In this document: positions 43,208 through 53,066 of the stretch, piece after piece | Layout of the letters: every line of letters begins with the position of its first letter | How positions within the stretch are numbered: the first letter of the stretch is position 1 | DNA from: Caryophanales bacterium | Lineage (GTDB): Bacteria > Bacillota > Bacilli > JARBTR01 | Direction: 5' to 3' | Length of the DNA stretch: 64,000 nucleotides | NCBI GenBank assembly: GCA_029240105.1 | Contig: JARBTR010000007.1 | Span: 1 to 64,000 of the forward strand | Translations under genes and position numbers: made by a program | The notes under the pieces: generated by a model | Database searches by the model: none | What the model was told of the DNA's origin: nothing | The model's input: only the letters and a program-made list of their open reading frames with translations

Positions 43208-44104
43208 ATGAAGCCTATTGTAGCAATCTTTTGGTTAGTAATACTAAATGTTATCTGGGGATTTAGTTTCCCTTTTATGGATTATTTATTAGGAGAAATG
43301 TCAGTGTTTATGCTTCTTTTTATACGTTTCTCTATTTCATCCATCATTCTACTTGCGATTTTTTATAAACAACTTCTTCAAATGTCTAAGAAGGAATTCA
43401 AACGTATTCTGATAATCTCTATCGCGTATTTACTGGGTATGTATTTTCAGGTTATTGGATTATCTAAATCAAGTTCTACAAACACAGCTTTTATAACAAG
43501 TTTAACTGTAATCATATTACCCATTATTTTGAAGGTGTTAGACAAGCATATTTTAGCAAAGAAAATGATTTTAGGAATTGCAATTGCAACAGTGGGTATT
43601 TCACTTATGACCTTGCAGTCAAACATGACTTTTTCTAGAGGAGATATAATTGTTTTTTTGGGAACTATATGTTTTGCATTTCTTTATTATTTTTTAGGGA
43701 AATATGGAAATCAAGTTCAAACTGGAGCCTTAACGATCATTCAATTTGTGATTATTTCATTTGTAAGTGGAATTTTTGTTATATGGAATGGGGATTATCA
43801 TGTATTAACAAATACAAAGTCTTTGTTCATGATTGTTTTCTTAATTATTTTTTGCACGATAGTAGCTAGTTTGTTACATAATAAAGTTCAACATTATGTA
43901 CCTACTGCTTTTGTAGGCATTATTTTCCTTCTGGAACCAATTGCTGCTTCAACATTAGCATGGCTTATGGGAGAAACTATTACCATAAGACAAGGTTTAG
44001 GAGCAATCATCGTTATCATAAGTGTTCTTTTCACCATTGAAATGGCTAAGTCTGACAAGGATCAAGAGCAGGCTATTTTATCTCAGGTAGAGCAAGTATC
44101 TTAA
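43208..44104 (+). CDS. EamA/DMT-family transporter
   Basis: The protein is about 298 residues with ten hydrophobic helices in two EamA repeats (LNVIWGFSFPFMDYLL in the first, LLEPIAASTLAWLMGE in the second). ATG 43208 is preferred: an in-frame ATG at 43187 lies about nine bases after the expected transcription start from TATAAT at about 43165 and has no ribosome site. Members export amino acids or other metabolites. It is monocistronic. Confidence 0.82.
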   Translation: MKPIVAIFWLVILNVIWGFSFPFMDYLLGEMSVFMLLFIRFSISSIILLAIFYKQLLQMSKKEFKRILIISIAYLLGMYFQVIGLSKSSSTNTAFITSLTVIILPIILKVLDKHILAKKMILGIAIATVGISLMTLQSNMTFSRGDIIVFLGTICFAFLYYFLGKYGNQVQTGALTIIQFVIISFVSGIFVIWNGDYHVLTNTKSLFMIVFLIIFCTIVASLLHNKVQHYVPTAFVGIIFLLEPIAASTLAWLMGETITIRQGLGAIIVIISVLFTIEMAKSDKDQEQAILSQVEQVS

Positions 44105-44310
44105 CAATCCATTAGTTAGAATAGTCTATAAGATGAAATTGATTTCTTTTAAAAAGGATAAATAACATGGTGGATTTTATTCTACAAAAAGGATAGGACT
44201 TGTACAATTTGTTTCACAATAATTAAGGTAAGTAATCACATCACTTAATCTGCAAGTTATTTCTCTGTATATAAATAAGTTTTTCAAGCATCAAATGACA
44301 GGAGTAAAAA

Positions 44311-44595
44311 ATGGATAGTATTGAATTAGCTTTAAGTACAATAATTGAAAGTCAACCCTACAAGCTTATCTTGAGTAATTTTAAGGATAAAAATGGACCG
44401 TTTAAAAAAATTATTTTTTCTTTAAAAAATAATCAATATCAAGTTGAAAAGTTTACTGAAAAACAAGCTTTTCATGAGAATCTAAAACAATCTGACTTAT
44501 CCGCCAAATTGTTTGAACTTTTGGATGGGGGTTTTAGACAATTAAATACCTTTTCTGAAACTACATCATTTGAAATGCCCAAACCTAATAGATAA
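44311..44595 (+). pseudogene. N-terminal part of a frameshifted methyltransferase
   Basis: The 94-residue frame starts at ATG 44311 after AGGAG and ends 26 bases inside the next frame. It has no SAM motif and corresponds to the N-terminal domain that normally precedes the methyltransferase encoded from 44570. A +1 shift in 44570-44595 joins both into one protein. Confidence 0.65.
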
Positions 44596-45400
44596 TGGAC
44601 ATAATCGGAAGAAAAATTACCTTTTACCAGAAGGGACGGTGATTGCACCGCTTGTGGACATGGGTATTTTTACAAAAGAGGGTAAAGTAGTTCAGTCCAT
44701 GTACGATAAGTTCAAACAAATTAACCGTTTTATCGAACAAGTTGATGACACAATTCGTGTTTCAAACCAAAGTGAAATGACTGTCATTGATTTTGGCTGT
44801 GGCAAGTCATATTTAACATTTATTCTTTATTATTATTTAACAGAAATTCGCGGAATTAAAACTCGAATGATCGGTCTTGATTTGAAAGCAGATGTCATCG
44901 AGAAATGTAATATAGCTGCAAAAAAATACGGTTATGAAGGTCTTCAATTCCAAATGGGAGATATCAATGGTTTTGAGTGGTCTCACCCTGTAGATATGGT
45001 TATTACGTTACACGCATGTGATACAGCATCTGACTATGCGCTTTACAATGCAGTTCAGTGGGGTGCTAAAATGATTTTCTCTGTACCTTGTTGTCAACAT
45101 GAACTAAATGGGCAGATGCATAGCGATACGTTTTCTATTTTAACAAGATATGGCATTGTGAAAGAACGAACAGCAGCGCTAATGACTGACGCAATACGTG
45201 GTAATCTCTTGGAATATGTGGGTTATAAAACGCAATTGCTAGAGTTTGTTGATCTATCGCATACACCGAAAAATATTTTGATACGCGCAGTGAAAACTAA
45301 TATTGATAGTAAAACTAGAAAGTTACGTTTAGAAGAGGCATTGAATTTATGCCAAGCATTCAACTTGGAACCAACATTATTAAAGCTATTAACTAATTAA
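44570..45400 (+). CDS. SAM-dependent methyltransferase (Methyltransf_32-like), 5' end frameshifted
   Basis: The frame contains [31 protein letters not shown] (motif I), [26 protein letters not shown] and [13 protein letters not shown], the pattern of the Methyltransf_32 family, in which CCQHEL is conserved. The substrate is unknown, possibly RNA. ATG 44570 is not a true start: no ribosome site precedes it and family members have an N-terminal domain, found here one base out of frame. A terminator follows about 90 bases on. Confidence 0.8.
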   Translation: MKCPNLIDNGHNRKKNYLLPEGTVIAPLVDMGIFTKEGKVVQSMYDKFKQINRFIEQVDDTIRVSNQSEMTVIDFGCGKSYLTFILYYYLTEIRGIKTRMIGLDLKADVIEKCNIAAKKYGYEGLQFQMGDINGFEWSHPVDMVITLHACDTASDYALYNAVQWGAKMIFSVPCCQHELNGQMHSDTFSILTRYGIVKERTAALMTDAIRGNLLEYVGYKTQLLEFVDLSHTPKNILIRAVKTNIDSKTRKLRLEEALNLCQAFNLEPTLLKLLTN

Positions 45401-45492
45401 AAATTTGGTTTCAATTCAATTAAAAGTTCCTTCTTACGGATGTTTGAGAAAAACTTATACCGTTTTAAATGTGAAATAGTTAAAAAAGTCTA

Positions 45493-45526
45493 AATCCCGG
45501 TTCAGAATATGAACCGGGATTTTTTA
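45493..45526. terminator. Bidirectional terminator
   Basis: AAATCCCGGTTCA / TGAACCGGGATTT stem and T6 between converging genes. Confidence 0.9.
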
Positions 45527-45535
45527 AGAAAAAAA

Positions 45536-46564
45536 TTAATGATAGCCTTTTGCGTCTTTGTTTGTAACTCGTTCACGGAACAGATAATGCGTCCAAATTT
45601 GATATGCAAGAACAATTGGAACGAAGATACACGCAACAATAAACATGATTTGCAACGTCTTTTGTGATGATGCAGAATTATGTAGCGTTAAACTGAATGC
45701 GTCATTTAATCGTGATGGGAGCATGTTTGGATACATACCCGTGAAGCCTGTTGCAAAGAAAAAGATAATCACATCAGCAGTTGATGCCAAAGCTAATAAA
45801 TATTTCTTTTTGTATACAAATAATACAACCATCATTGAAGAGATTAATGCAATCGTTGGAATGATATAAAGAATTGGCATTTCGTTAAAACGGTCAAAAA
45901 TAGGTGTGCGATTTGCCGTTGCGACAAAAAACATAGCTAGTGCAGCAACTAATGATGGTGCTGTCACGCGAGCAATTTTATTCGCTCGTTCCAAAAGTTG
46001 TCCGTCAGCTTTTACGTGTATCCAAGCAACACCAGCGTTTAAGAAAGTTAGAACAAATACAGTTGCCCCTAAAATTGCATATGGCTTAAATAAACCTAGA
46101 AGGGAACCTTCCATACCATTCTTTCCAATTTCTAGACCATAGAAAAGGTTAGCGAAAAGCACACCTAGTACAACAGGAATAAAGAAACTAGCAACTCCGA
46201 ATGTCCATTTTAATGATTTCACCCACATAGGATGATCATCCTTATGCATAAACTCAAGTCCAACCGCACGGAAAATCAATGCAAACAATGCTAAGTAAAA
46301 GGGAACATATAAAAATGAAAACATATCAGCATAAACCGCAGGAAATGCAGCAAAAGTGGCCCCGCCAGCGGTGATTAACCATACTTCAGCACCGTTCCAG
46401 AATGGACCTACGACTTCTTGAAGTTGATTTCGATCTTGTCGATTTTTTGCGATATAAGGAAACATCATCCCAATTCCAAGTGTGTAAGAATCAAAAATGA
46501 AGTATGCTACCCAAATGACGCACCATAGTACGAACCAAATATTTGCAAGTAAACTATGCGACAT
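45536..46564 (-). CDS. cydB: Cytochrome bd oxidase subunit II
   Basis: The protein is 342 residues from ATG at complement 46562-46564, which has AAGGTG upstream; an in-frame start at 46573 lies further in. It has eight or nine membrane helices, with WNGAEVWLITAGGATFAAFP near residue 50 typical of CydB. It is the partner of CydA in the quinol oxidase that reduces oxygen with high affinity. Its start overlaps the cydA stop by 11 bases. Confidence 0.93.
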   Translation of the reverse strand: MSHSLLANIWFVLWCVIWVAYFIFDSYTLGIGMMFPYIAKNRQDRNQLQEVVGPFWNGAEVWLITAGGATFAAFPAVYADMFSFLYVPFYLALFALIFRAVGLEFMHKDDHPMWVKSLKWTFGVASFFIPVVLGVLFANLFYGLEIGKNGMEGSLLGLFKPYAILGATVFVLTFLNAGVAWIHVKADGQLLERANKIARVTAPSLVAALAMFFVATANRTPIFDRFNEMPILYIIPTIALISSMMVVLFVYKKKYLLALASTADVIIFFFATGFTGMYPNMLPSRLNDAFSLTLHNSASSQKTLQIMFIVACIFVPIVLAYQIWTHYLFRERVTNKDAKGYH

Positions 46565-47897
46565 GATCAACACCTTCTTCCGTAGTGTGAATTTCAGGCC
46601 CTTTTTTTGCGAATTTAACCATTAAATACGTATCCATAATCAATAAAACTGTATAGAAAACTACTAAGCTACCAAGTGAGAACCAAACTTGAGAAGCTGG
46701 AATTGGTGACACAGAATCAGCTGTTTTAAGCAAACCAACGACTGTCCAAGGCTGACGTCCAACTTCTGTTACAATCCAACCCGCATTTATGCATATAACA
46801 GGAAGCACAACGGAAGGAATGAGGACTTTTAAGTACCAAGACCATTTTTTTTGTAAAAGTCGACCAGTTTTATAAAGGTAAGCACCAAGCCATGCTAATG
46901 CCATAAAAAGAGTACCTAGAATAACCATTGTTCTAAAAGCAAAATGTACCATTGCTACAGGTGGTCGTTCTTCCTTGGGAATATCCTTCAAACCTATTAC
47001 TTTACCATTTGGATCATTTGTGAATAATAAACTTCCAACTTTCGGTAATACGAGAATCTCAGTATTTTTTTCTTCTTTTTCGTGTGGAATGATAAGGAGA
47101 GGCATCCCGATGCCTTCGCCAGTTTCCCAAACAGCCTCCATTGCCGCAGCTTTTGCCGGATTTTGTTTAGCTGTGTAATTTCCGAAGAAATGACCAATAA
47201 TTGGAGTGGCTGTCGCCGCAAATACCGCAAAAATAATTCCAATTTTAAAAGATTTCATGAATAATTCCATATATTGTTTTCGAAGTAAGTGGTAAGCGCT
47301 CACAGCAAGTACAAAGAACGCACCGAAAATATAACTACCGATTACGGTATGGAAGAATATACGCCATGCATACCCGTTTGTCATAAGAGCAAAAAAGTCA
47401 TCCATCACCAATTTTCCGTTAACTATTTCGTAGCCCACTGGATTTTGCATAAATCCGTTTGCTGTAATAATCCAAAGTGCAGATAGATTGGTTCCGATTG
47501 CAACTAGGACCATTGCAGTCGCTCGTACCTTTGGAGAAAATTTGTTGCGGCCAAAAAGCCAAACGCCTAAGAATGTAGATTCAAGGAAGAAGGCTACCAA
47601 TGCTTCAATCGCAAGAGGCGATCCAAAAATATCCCCCATGTATTTTGAGTATTCGGACCAGTTCGTTCCAAATTGAAACTCCATAGTTATACCAGTTACA
47701 ATCCCCAATACTACATTAATAGAGAATAATTTTCCCCAAAAATCTGCCATTTGACGATACAATGGGTTTTTTGTACGAACATGTTGAATCTCAACATAGG
47801 CACAGAAAATGACCAAACCAATTGTTAACGGCACAAACAAAAAATGGTAAAAAACAGTTATTGCAAATTGCAATCTACTTAATAAAAGTGCATCCAC
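46554..47897 (-). CDS. cydA: Cytochrome bd oxidase subunit I
   Basis: The 447-residue CydA has the heme ligand His in FAITVFYHFLFVPLTIG (near residue 18), GITMEFQFGTNW, and the quinol-site Q-loop region, here the short type. It oxidises menaquinol and binds hemes b558, b595 and d. TTAAGGAGG precedes the ATG on its strand. I see no cydCD nearby and no clear Rex site in the upstream 150 bases. Confidence 0.95.
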   Translation of the reverse strand: MDALLLSRLQFAITVFYHFLFVPLTIGLVIFCAYVEIQHVRTKNPLYRQMADFWGKLFSINVVLGIVTGITMEFQFGTNWSEYSKYMGDIFGSPLAIEALVAFFLESTFLGVWLFGRNKFSPKVRATAMVLVAIGTNLSALWIITANGFMQNPVGYEIVNGKLVMDDFFALMTNGYAWRIFFHTVIGSYIFGAFFVLAVSAYHLLRKQYMELFMKSFKIGIIFAVFAATATPIIGHFFGNYTAKQNPAKAAAMEAVWETGEGIGMPLLIIPHEKEEKNTEILVLPKVGSLLFTNDPNGKVIGLKDIPKEERPPVAMVHFAFRTMVILGTLFMALAWLGAYLYKTGRLLQKKWSWYLKVLIPSVVLPVICINAGWIVTEVGRQPWTVVGLLKTADSVSPIPASQVWFSLGSLVVFYTVLLIMDTYLMVKFAKKGPEIHTTEEGVDHVA

Positions 47898-48043
47898 TAC
47901 GTTACCTCCTTAATTAGAATTATTATAATATACAAAAAAACTATACTATTTTTTCATAAATTTGTCATCAATATTTTTCACCTAGTACCATTTATATGTA
48001 TATTTTTTTACTTCAATTTATTTTTTGTCATGCCAAAAATTCT

Positions 48044-48080
48044 AAAAAAAAAGGATTAACCCTATAAGTAGAGTTAATCC
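48044..48080 (-). terminator. Terminator of the amino-acid ABC operon
   Basis: On the minus strand GGATTAAC / GTTAATCC is followed by T8, just after the ATPase stop codon. Confidence 0.85.
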
Positions 48081-48096
48081 AGAAAGTATTTCATAT

Positions 48097-48816
48097 CTAA
48101 TCCATGACCATATTGAGAAATGCTTTCGTTCGTTCGTGTTTTGGTGCATCAAATAAGTTTTCAGGTGTATCTTCCTCAACAATATACCCATCTGCCATGA
48201 AGATAACTTTGTCAGCCACATCTTTCGCAAATTTCATCTCATGAGTAACGACGACCATTGTCATACCATCATTTGCAAGATTTTTCATAACTTCTAGAAC
48301 TTCTTTTACCATCTCTGGATCTAAAGCACTTGTTGGCTCATCAAACAATAGTAATTTGGGTTCCATTGCCAACGCACGAGCAATCGCTACACGTTGCTTT
48401 TGTCCACCTGATAACTGATGAGGGTAGACATCAATTTTATCGGATAAGCCCACCTTTTCCAGTAGAACTTTCGCATTCGCTATAGCCGTTTCCTTATTTA
48501 ACCCACGAACTTGCATTGGTGCCAAAATTAGGTTATCGATGACTTTTAGATGGTCGAAAAGGTTAAAGTTTTGAAAAACCATACCAATGTCCGCACGCAA
48601 TTTATTGATTTCAATCTTTTTTATATCTGTATCATTGTAGAGAATTGTTCCTTCTTGGTAATCTTCTAGCAGATTCAAACATCGTAAGAAGGTACTTTTA
48701 CCACTTCCGCTTGGACCAATCACAACGACTATTTCCTGTTTATCAATAACTGTCGAAATTCCTTTAAGAACTTCAAGTTTTTTAAATTTTTTATGAAGAT
48801 TTTCAACTTTAATCAT
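48097..48816 (-). CDS. Polar amino-acid ABC transporter ATPase
   Basis: The protein is about 239 residues; ATG at complement 48814-48816 has GGAAAGGAAG upstream. Walker A is GPSGSGKST, the signature [18 protein letters not shown], Walker [15 protein letters not shown]. It belongs to the GlnQ/ArtM/HisP group. Its start overlaps the permease stop. It is the third gene after the binding protein and permease, behind a T-box leader. Confidence 0.92.
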   Translation of the reverse strand: MIKVENLHKKFKKLEVLKGISTVIDKQEIVVVIGPSGSGKSTFLRCLNLLEDYQEGTILYNDTDIKKIEINKLRADIGMVFQNFNLFDHLKVIDNLILAPMQVRGLNKETAIANAKVLLEKVGLSDKIDVYPHQLSGGQKQRVAIARALAMEPKLLLFDEPTSALDPEMVKEVLEVMKNLANDGMTMVVVTHEMKFAKDVADKVIFMADGYIVEEDTPENLFDAPKHERTKAFLNMVMD

Positions 48817-49492
48817 GAACACTTAACTTCCTTTCCATCACACTTAATATCTTTGTTAATACAGAAGTTAAGGCGAAGTAAATCACGGCGATTACAATTA
48901 AGGATTCAAATGCACTATAGGTCGCTGCTTTCACAAGAGATGATACGTACATTAAATCACGTAAACCAACAATCGAAACAATCGAAGATTCTTTTGTCAC
49001 AACAATAAACTCATTGAAAAGGGCAGGTAAGATTCGTCTCACTGCTTGTGGTACTGTAACAAATCGCATCGTTTGGCTACTACTTAAACCAAGGGATCTA
49101 GCTGCTTCAATTTGTCCTTTATCGATTGATTGAAGACCAGAACGATAAATTTCTGAAATATAAGCAGATGAATTCAAAGAAATTGCAACTATCCCTGTAA
49201 TGACTTCACGTGACCCTGGCAACCCCGGAATTTCAGGAATAGGAATACCAATTTGAGGTAGACCAAAATAGAATAGGAAGACCTGAACAAGGATCGGTGT
49301 ACCTCTGATAAAGTCCGTATAAAACTTGGCTGATATACTTAGAATTTTGTTCTTTGACATTCTTCCGAGTGTTATTAAAAATCCAATTATAATCCCAATA
49401 AGGACAGAAGCTAAAGACAAAAATATTGTCATTAGCAGTCCTTTTAAGAACATGTTCGTATATGGTAAAAGTATCGTAAAATCCAAATTCAT
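48809..49492 (-). CDS. Polar amino-acid ABC transporter permease
   Basis: The 227-residue permease has five helices and the HisM-type EAA loop ([34 protein letters not shown]). It starts one base after the stop of the binding-protein gene, so the two are coupled. The HAAT family imports polar amino acids. Confidence 0.92.
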   Translation of the reverse strand: MNLDFTILLPYTNMFLKGLLMTIFLSLASVLIGIIIGFLITLGRMSKNKILSISAKFYTDFIRGTPILVQVFLFYFGLPQIGIPIPEIPGLPGSREVITGIVAISLNSSAYISEIYRSGLQSIDKGQIEAARSLGLSSSQTMRFVTVPQAVRRILPALFNEFIVVTKESSIVSIVGLRDLMYVSSLVKAATYSAFESLIVIAVIYFALTSVLTKILSVMERKLSVHD

Positions 49493-49493
49493 C

Positions 49494-50291
49494 TTATTCC
49501 ACTACAATGCTTTCAGCGTCAGTATAGAATTTATCCAATTGGCCGTTTTCTTTTAGGTTCTTTAAAATGCCATTTATTTGTGCTTTCAATTTTGGATTTC
49601 CTTTAGCTAACGCGATCGCAACCCCTTCATCATTTGATTCAAAAGTAAATGGTGCTACTGTAACATCTTTTATATTTTCTGCAAATTTCTTTGCAGCCAA
49701 ATCACTTACAATAAGTGCATCAATATGTTTGTTTGAAACTTCTAATGCAAGCGCATCAGTTGCTTTTAGGACTTTAACCTCTTTACCGCCAAGTGTGTCA
49801 GCAAGGTCAAACTGAATACTTCCCATTTGTGCTCCTAATACTTTTCCTTTTAAATCTGCTGCTGATTTAATCTTATCAGCGTTATCTTTATGGATAAGGG
49901 CAGTTTGTTTTCCAGTAAAGAAGATGTTTGTAAAATCAACTACTTTTTCTCGTTTTGCAGTAGGTGTTAGACCTGAAACAGCAAGGTCAATTTGGCCATC
50001 TTTAACAGATTGAATTACACCATCAAAATCCATTGTTTTAATAACTAATTTAACACCTAAAGTATCTGCGATTTCTTTTGCAACAGACATTTCAAAGCCT
50101 ACTGGTGTTTCTTTTCCATCAATAACTTGGATGAACTCAAATGGTGGGTAATCCGGGCTAGTTCCAATTACCAATTCACCTTTTTCTTTGATTTTTGTCA
50201 AAGCATCTTTTTCTTCTACTTTTTCCTTATTGCATCCCACTAAACCAAAAACAATTATAACGGCTAAAAAAACTAATAAAACTTTTTTCAT
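49494..50291 (-). CDS. Polar amino-acid binding lipoprotein
   Basis: The 265-residue lipoprotein has a signal ending in LVGC and the family 3 solute-binding fold (GELVIGTSPDYPPFEF, GFEMSVAKEIADTLG, DLAVSGLTPTAKREK). It delivers an amino acid to the permease. The GAA/Arg-type substrate contacts cannot be resolved by eye. GGAG precedes the ATG, and a T-box leader lies upstream, so expression should follow the charging state of one tRNA. Confidence 0.9.
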   Translation of the reverse strand: MKKVLLVFLAVIIVFGLVGCNKEKVEEKDALTKIKEKGELVIGTSPDYPPFEFIQVIDGKETPVGFEMSVAKEIADTLGVKLVIKTMDFDGVIQSVKDGQIDLAVSGLTPTAKREKVVDFTNIFFTGKQTALIHKDNADKIKSAADLKGKVLGAQMGSIQFDLADTLGGKEVKVLKATDALALEVSNKHIDALIVSDLAAKKFAENIKDVTVAPFTFESNDEGVAIALAKGNPKLKAQINGILKNLKENGQLDKFYTDAESIVVE

Positions 50292-50427
50292 TTTGATACG
50301 CTCCCTTGCTTTTAAATATTTTTTTATTTGTATTAAACGGATAAAGAGTTTAGTACATTCTATTTTTTTTCATAACAGATTAACGAATAATGCATTAATA
50401 GTATGCTTCGATTTTGTCAAAATATAG

Positions 50428-50690
50428 AAAAAAGCCCCTTTGATTTTAATCAAAGAGACTATTAAATAGCGGTACCACCCTTTTTGACACACAACTTCTT
50501 GAGAGAAGTGCGTCCACCTTTATGTGTTAAGGCCACCAACCGATGCTTTTACTAATTTCAAAGCACCCCTTCATAAATGCGCTTCGTCTTTAAATGTTTA
50601 CTGATCTCCCATCATCATCAGCTCGCTGAAAAACAATTCAAAAACTACTCTTTTAATCATAAGGTTTTTTTATAATGAAGAATACATTAC
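50428..50690 (-). promoter_or_regulatory. T-box leader of the amino-acid ABC operon
   Basis: On the minus strand AAAAAGGGTGGTACCGCT (about 50468-50485) is the T-box antiterminator sequence. The terminator stem CTTTGATT / AATCAAAG plus T-run is at about 50429-50457. An apical stem I (GCTGATGATGATGGGAGATCAGT) is split here as GCTGAT and ATCAGT arms with a GATGATGGGAG loop. Stem III GGTGCTTT / AAAGCATC is clear. The specifier lies near GAAGCGCAT; GCG or CGC is possible and I cannot decide. Confidence 0.87.
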
Positions 50691-51160
50691 AGGTTAAATG
50701 TAGTGTTGTCAATAATTTTTTCGAAAAATTTTTTCAATACTTTTCAACCAATTTTTACCTAATACTGTGGGGTTAACGAAAAGAGTGAAACATGTTTTTA
50801 AGGATAATTATTGTTTAAGAAAAAACGCACCTAACGAACCGGAACTTTAAACGGTGATCACTAGATTATAGGTAATAACTCAAAATTTATTAGTTTATAA
50901 GTCATATTTTTAAAAGAAAAATTGGTTTTGTCCACTTATAACCTACACAAATTGATGAAGGTTGCATTATATAAAAGTAAAGAACGTATGGGTAAAAACT
51001 GCATCTGCGAAAACAGATAATAAAAGTGACCATGTAATCTTATTAGGTTTCCGTTACGACAGGTGGTTTTATATAGGAGATTAAAAAATAGGTTAGTAGC
51101 CTAGTTACAATTAGTTTACTTAAGAATTCAAATAAAATCCTTATTAAAGGAGTGATTTAA
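50691..51160. other. Gap with a possible small gene or relic
   Basis: A plus-strand open stretch (TTG 50962 to TAA 51082-51084) encodes about 40 residues with VKTASAKTDNKSDHVILLGF and RYDRWFYIGD. It has protein-like composition but no good ribosome site. I see nothing else in this stretch. Confidence 0.3.
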
Positions 51161-51517
51161 ATGGAATATAAAAAAGAAGACTATAAAGTTTACAAACATG
51201 AAGAAGACAATAAATATAGAATGGATGATGGGGGTTGCTCTAGGGTCATTTGGAAAGATGTAAGCCTAGTAGCAAATGTTAAGGTAATGCCAGTCATTTG
51301 TATAAATGAAAATGATATAGAAGCAAAGTGTGTTGGTCATGTTCATCTTAGTGAGTGTAAAAAGCAACACATAAAAGAAGAATGTGAGTTTTGTATTAAG
51401 CAAGATGTTACTCTCAGAATTCCAGTGCATTTTGATGCTGATACTGAAGTTGAAGAGAAGGGAATTGTGTGTCATTTCGAAGAACCTTGTGATGAAGATT
51501 GTGATGATGACAAGTAA
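51161..51517 (+). CDS. Acidic Cys-rich small protein
   Basis: The 118-residue protein has seven or more Cys (GGCSRVIW, MPVICINE, AKCVGHVHLSECKK, ECEFCIK, GIVCHF) and an acidic tail with Cys (EEPCDEDCDDDK). A beta-rich centre (CIKQDVTLRIPVHFDADTEVEEKG) recalls spore-associated beta proteins, but I cannot name a family. AAAGGAG precedes the ATG. It lies 19 bases before the first ATP-grasp gene and is surely co-transcribed; it could be the substrate, a scaffold or a spore-coat component. Confidence 0.65.
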   Translation: MEYKKEDYKVYKHEEDNKYRMDDGGCSRVIWKDVSLVANVKVMPVICINENDIEAKCVGHVHLSECKKQHIKEECEFCIKQDVTLRIPVHFDADTEVEEKGIVCHFEEPCDEDCDDDK

Positions 51518-51536
51518 TAAATGGGGGTAGGACTGT

Positions 51537-52751
51537 TTGCGTACTGTTGTATTTATAGGATTACAAAAATCAGGTTCCAGTCGAGAGGCAGTTCGGGCAG
51601 CAGAAAGTCTTGGTTATTTTACTGTTGTATTTACAGATAAAAAGGGATATTTGCTTCAAAGAGATGAATTTCCTGATGTGCATAAAATGATGTTTATTGA
51701 TTTATATGATGAGATAGCCATCCAAAATAATATAAAAAACTTAGAAAAGCAAGGACTAGTGATTGAGGCAATAATGAGTTTTGTTGACGCTTATGTCCAT
51801 ACCGCTGCAGTACTTTGTAATCAATTTTGTCATACAAATATGCCAATAAAAGCCATTAGTAAAATGGAAAATAAGATTTTAACACAGAAATTTTTACAAG
51901 ACACAGAATTTGGTATCAAACATGGAATTTATTATAGAGGACAAGCGCTAGATTTATTTATGGAGAAACATAAATTGGATTTTCCTGTCATTATAAAATC
52001 TCCAAGCTCAACTGGGTCCAAAGATGTATTGAAAGCCGAAACCCATTCCGAATTGATAAATCATATAGAGCGACTTAATAGAAAATACCCCGACAGTCCT
52101 ATTCTTTTTGAAGAGTACATTGATGGACAACAATATCTAGTCGAAGTGCTTGTATATAACGGTGATATCCATATAGTTGCTGTTGTGGAACAAGAAATTA
52201 CCTTTGGTAAACGATTTATCGTCACTGGTTATTCTTTGTTAGCCCAAATACCACAGGACTTATTTGAAAACCTTTCTTATGCTATATCTAACATACTAGA
52301 AAAGTTGCAATTTTCAAATGGCTCCTGTCATTTTGAATTACGAATGCAGGATGACCAATGGAAAGTTATAGAGATAAACTCTCGTATAGCAGGTGGAGCC
52401 ATGAATAAGATGATAGAAGCTGCCTACGGAATAAATCTTGTTGAACAAATCATTAAAGTTTGGATAGGCAAGAAACCATTACTAAAACATAATCATGAGA
52501 AATTCATATTTACTCAATATAAAACAGTATCTAAAACAGGGACACTGCAAAAAGTAACGGGCAAAGAAAGAGCATTACAACATGAAGGAGTAGTAGATGT
52601 GTATATCAAGCCAAGAAAAGGTGCCCTGTTACATCCTCCATTATCGATGGGAGACCGTTATGCCTATGTACTGGCTTCCGGATCTACTATTGAAGAAGCT
52701 AAGGGGATTGCAATTGCTGCAGCTAATGAAATAGAGTTTCATCTTGATTAA
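51537..52751 (+). CDS. ATP-grasp ligase (first)
   Basis: The 404-residue protein starts at TTG behind GGGGGTAGG. The N-terminal part (FIGLQKSGSSREAVRAAESLGY) is a Rossmann-like preATP-grasp domain. The ATP-grasp core follows: FPVIIKSPSSTGSKDV near residue 150, FEEYIDGQQYLVEVL, then the metal site GSCHFELR ... VIEINSRIAGGAMN near 285. It resembles L-amino-acid ligase and carbamoyl-phosphate-type ATP-grasp enzymes that form peptide bonds. A paralog with the same motifs is at 54492. Confidence 0.85.
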   Translation: MRTVVFIGLQKSGSSREAVRAAESLGYFTVVFTDKKGYLLQRDEFPDVHKMMFIDLYDEIAIQNNIKNLEKQGLVIEAIMSFVDAYVHTAAVLCNQFCHTNMPIKAISKMENKILTQKFLQDTEFGIKHGIYYRGQALDLFMEKHKLDFPVIIKSPSSTGSKDVLKAETHSELINHIERLNRKYPDSPILFEEYIDGQQYLVEVLVYNGDIHIVAVVEQEITFGKRFIVTGYSLLAQIPQDLFENLSYAISNILEKLQFSNGSCHFELRMQDDQWKVIEINSRIAGGAMNKMIEAAYGINLVEQIIKVWIGKKPLLKHNHEKFIFTQYKTVSKTGTLQKVTGKERALQHEGVVDVYIKPRKGALLHPPLSMGDRYAYVLASGSTIEEAKGIAIAAANEIEFHLD

Positions 52752-52807
52752 GGCGAATGACAATGGCCTTGTTACTTCTAAGCAATGATGGGAATGTATA
52801 TGAATCT

Positions 52808-52845
52808 ATGTAGTTTCAGAAATGAAACCTACACATTTTTATTTA
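52808..52845 (+). terminator. Probable terminator
   Basis: GTAGTTTC / GAAACCTAC stem followed by an AT-rich T5 run after the first ATP-grasp gene. Confidence 0.55.
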
Positions 52846-53066
52846 CATTCCCATTTTTTTGGACATTTTAAATCAGAATTACACTACATAAAGACATTCA
52901 GTAAATCGAACGTTTATTATTGTTAACTTTTCTTGCTAATTAAAGAATCAGGGAAATAAAAAGAACTGAGTCTTGTTCAATACAGGATTCAGTCCTAAGG
53001 GATGGCCTTAAAATAAACGTCCATTAGATTGGGTTGGTTTCTTAGGCGATCCTTTTTAATTTCTTT

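Noticed and set aside
44570-44595. Programmed -1 frameshift at CCCAAAC
   Set aside because: The heptamer is in the wrong phase for the upstream frame, and the needed shift is +1. No pseudoknot-like structure is obvious.
51161-51517. Definite graspetide precursor
   Set aside because: The ATP-grasp enzymes resemble amino-acid ligases more than graspetide ligases, and the small protein lacks a leader/core layout. It is kept as a hypothesis only.
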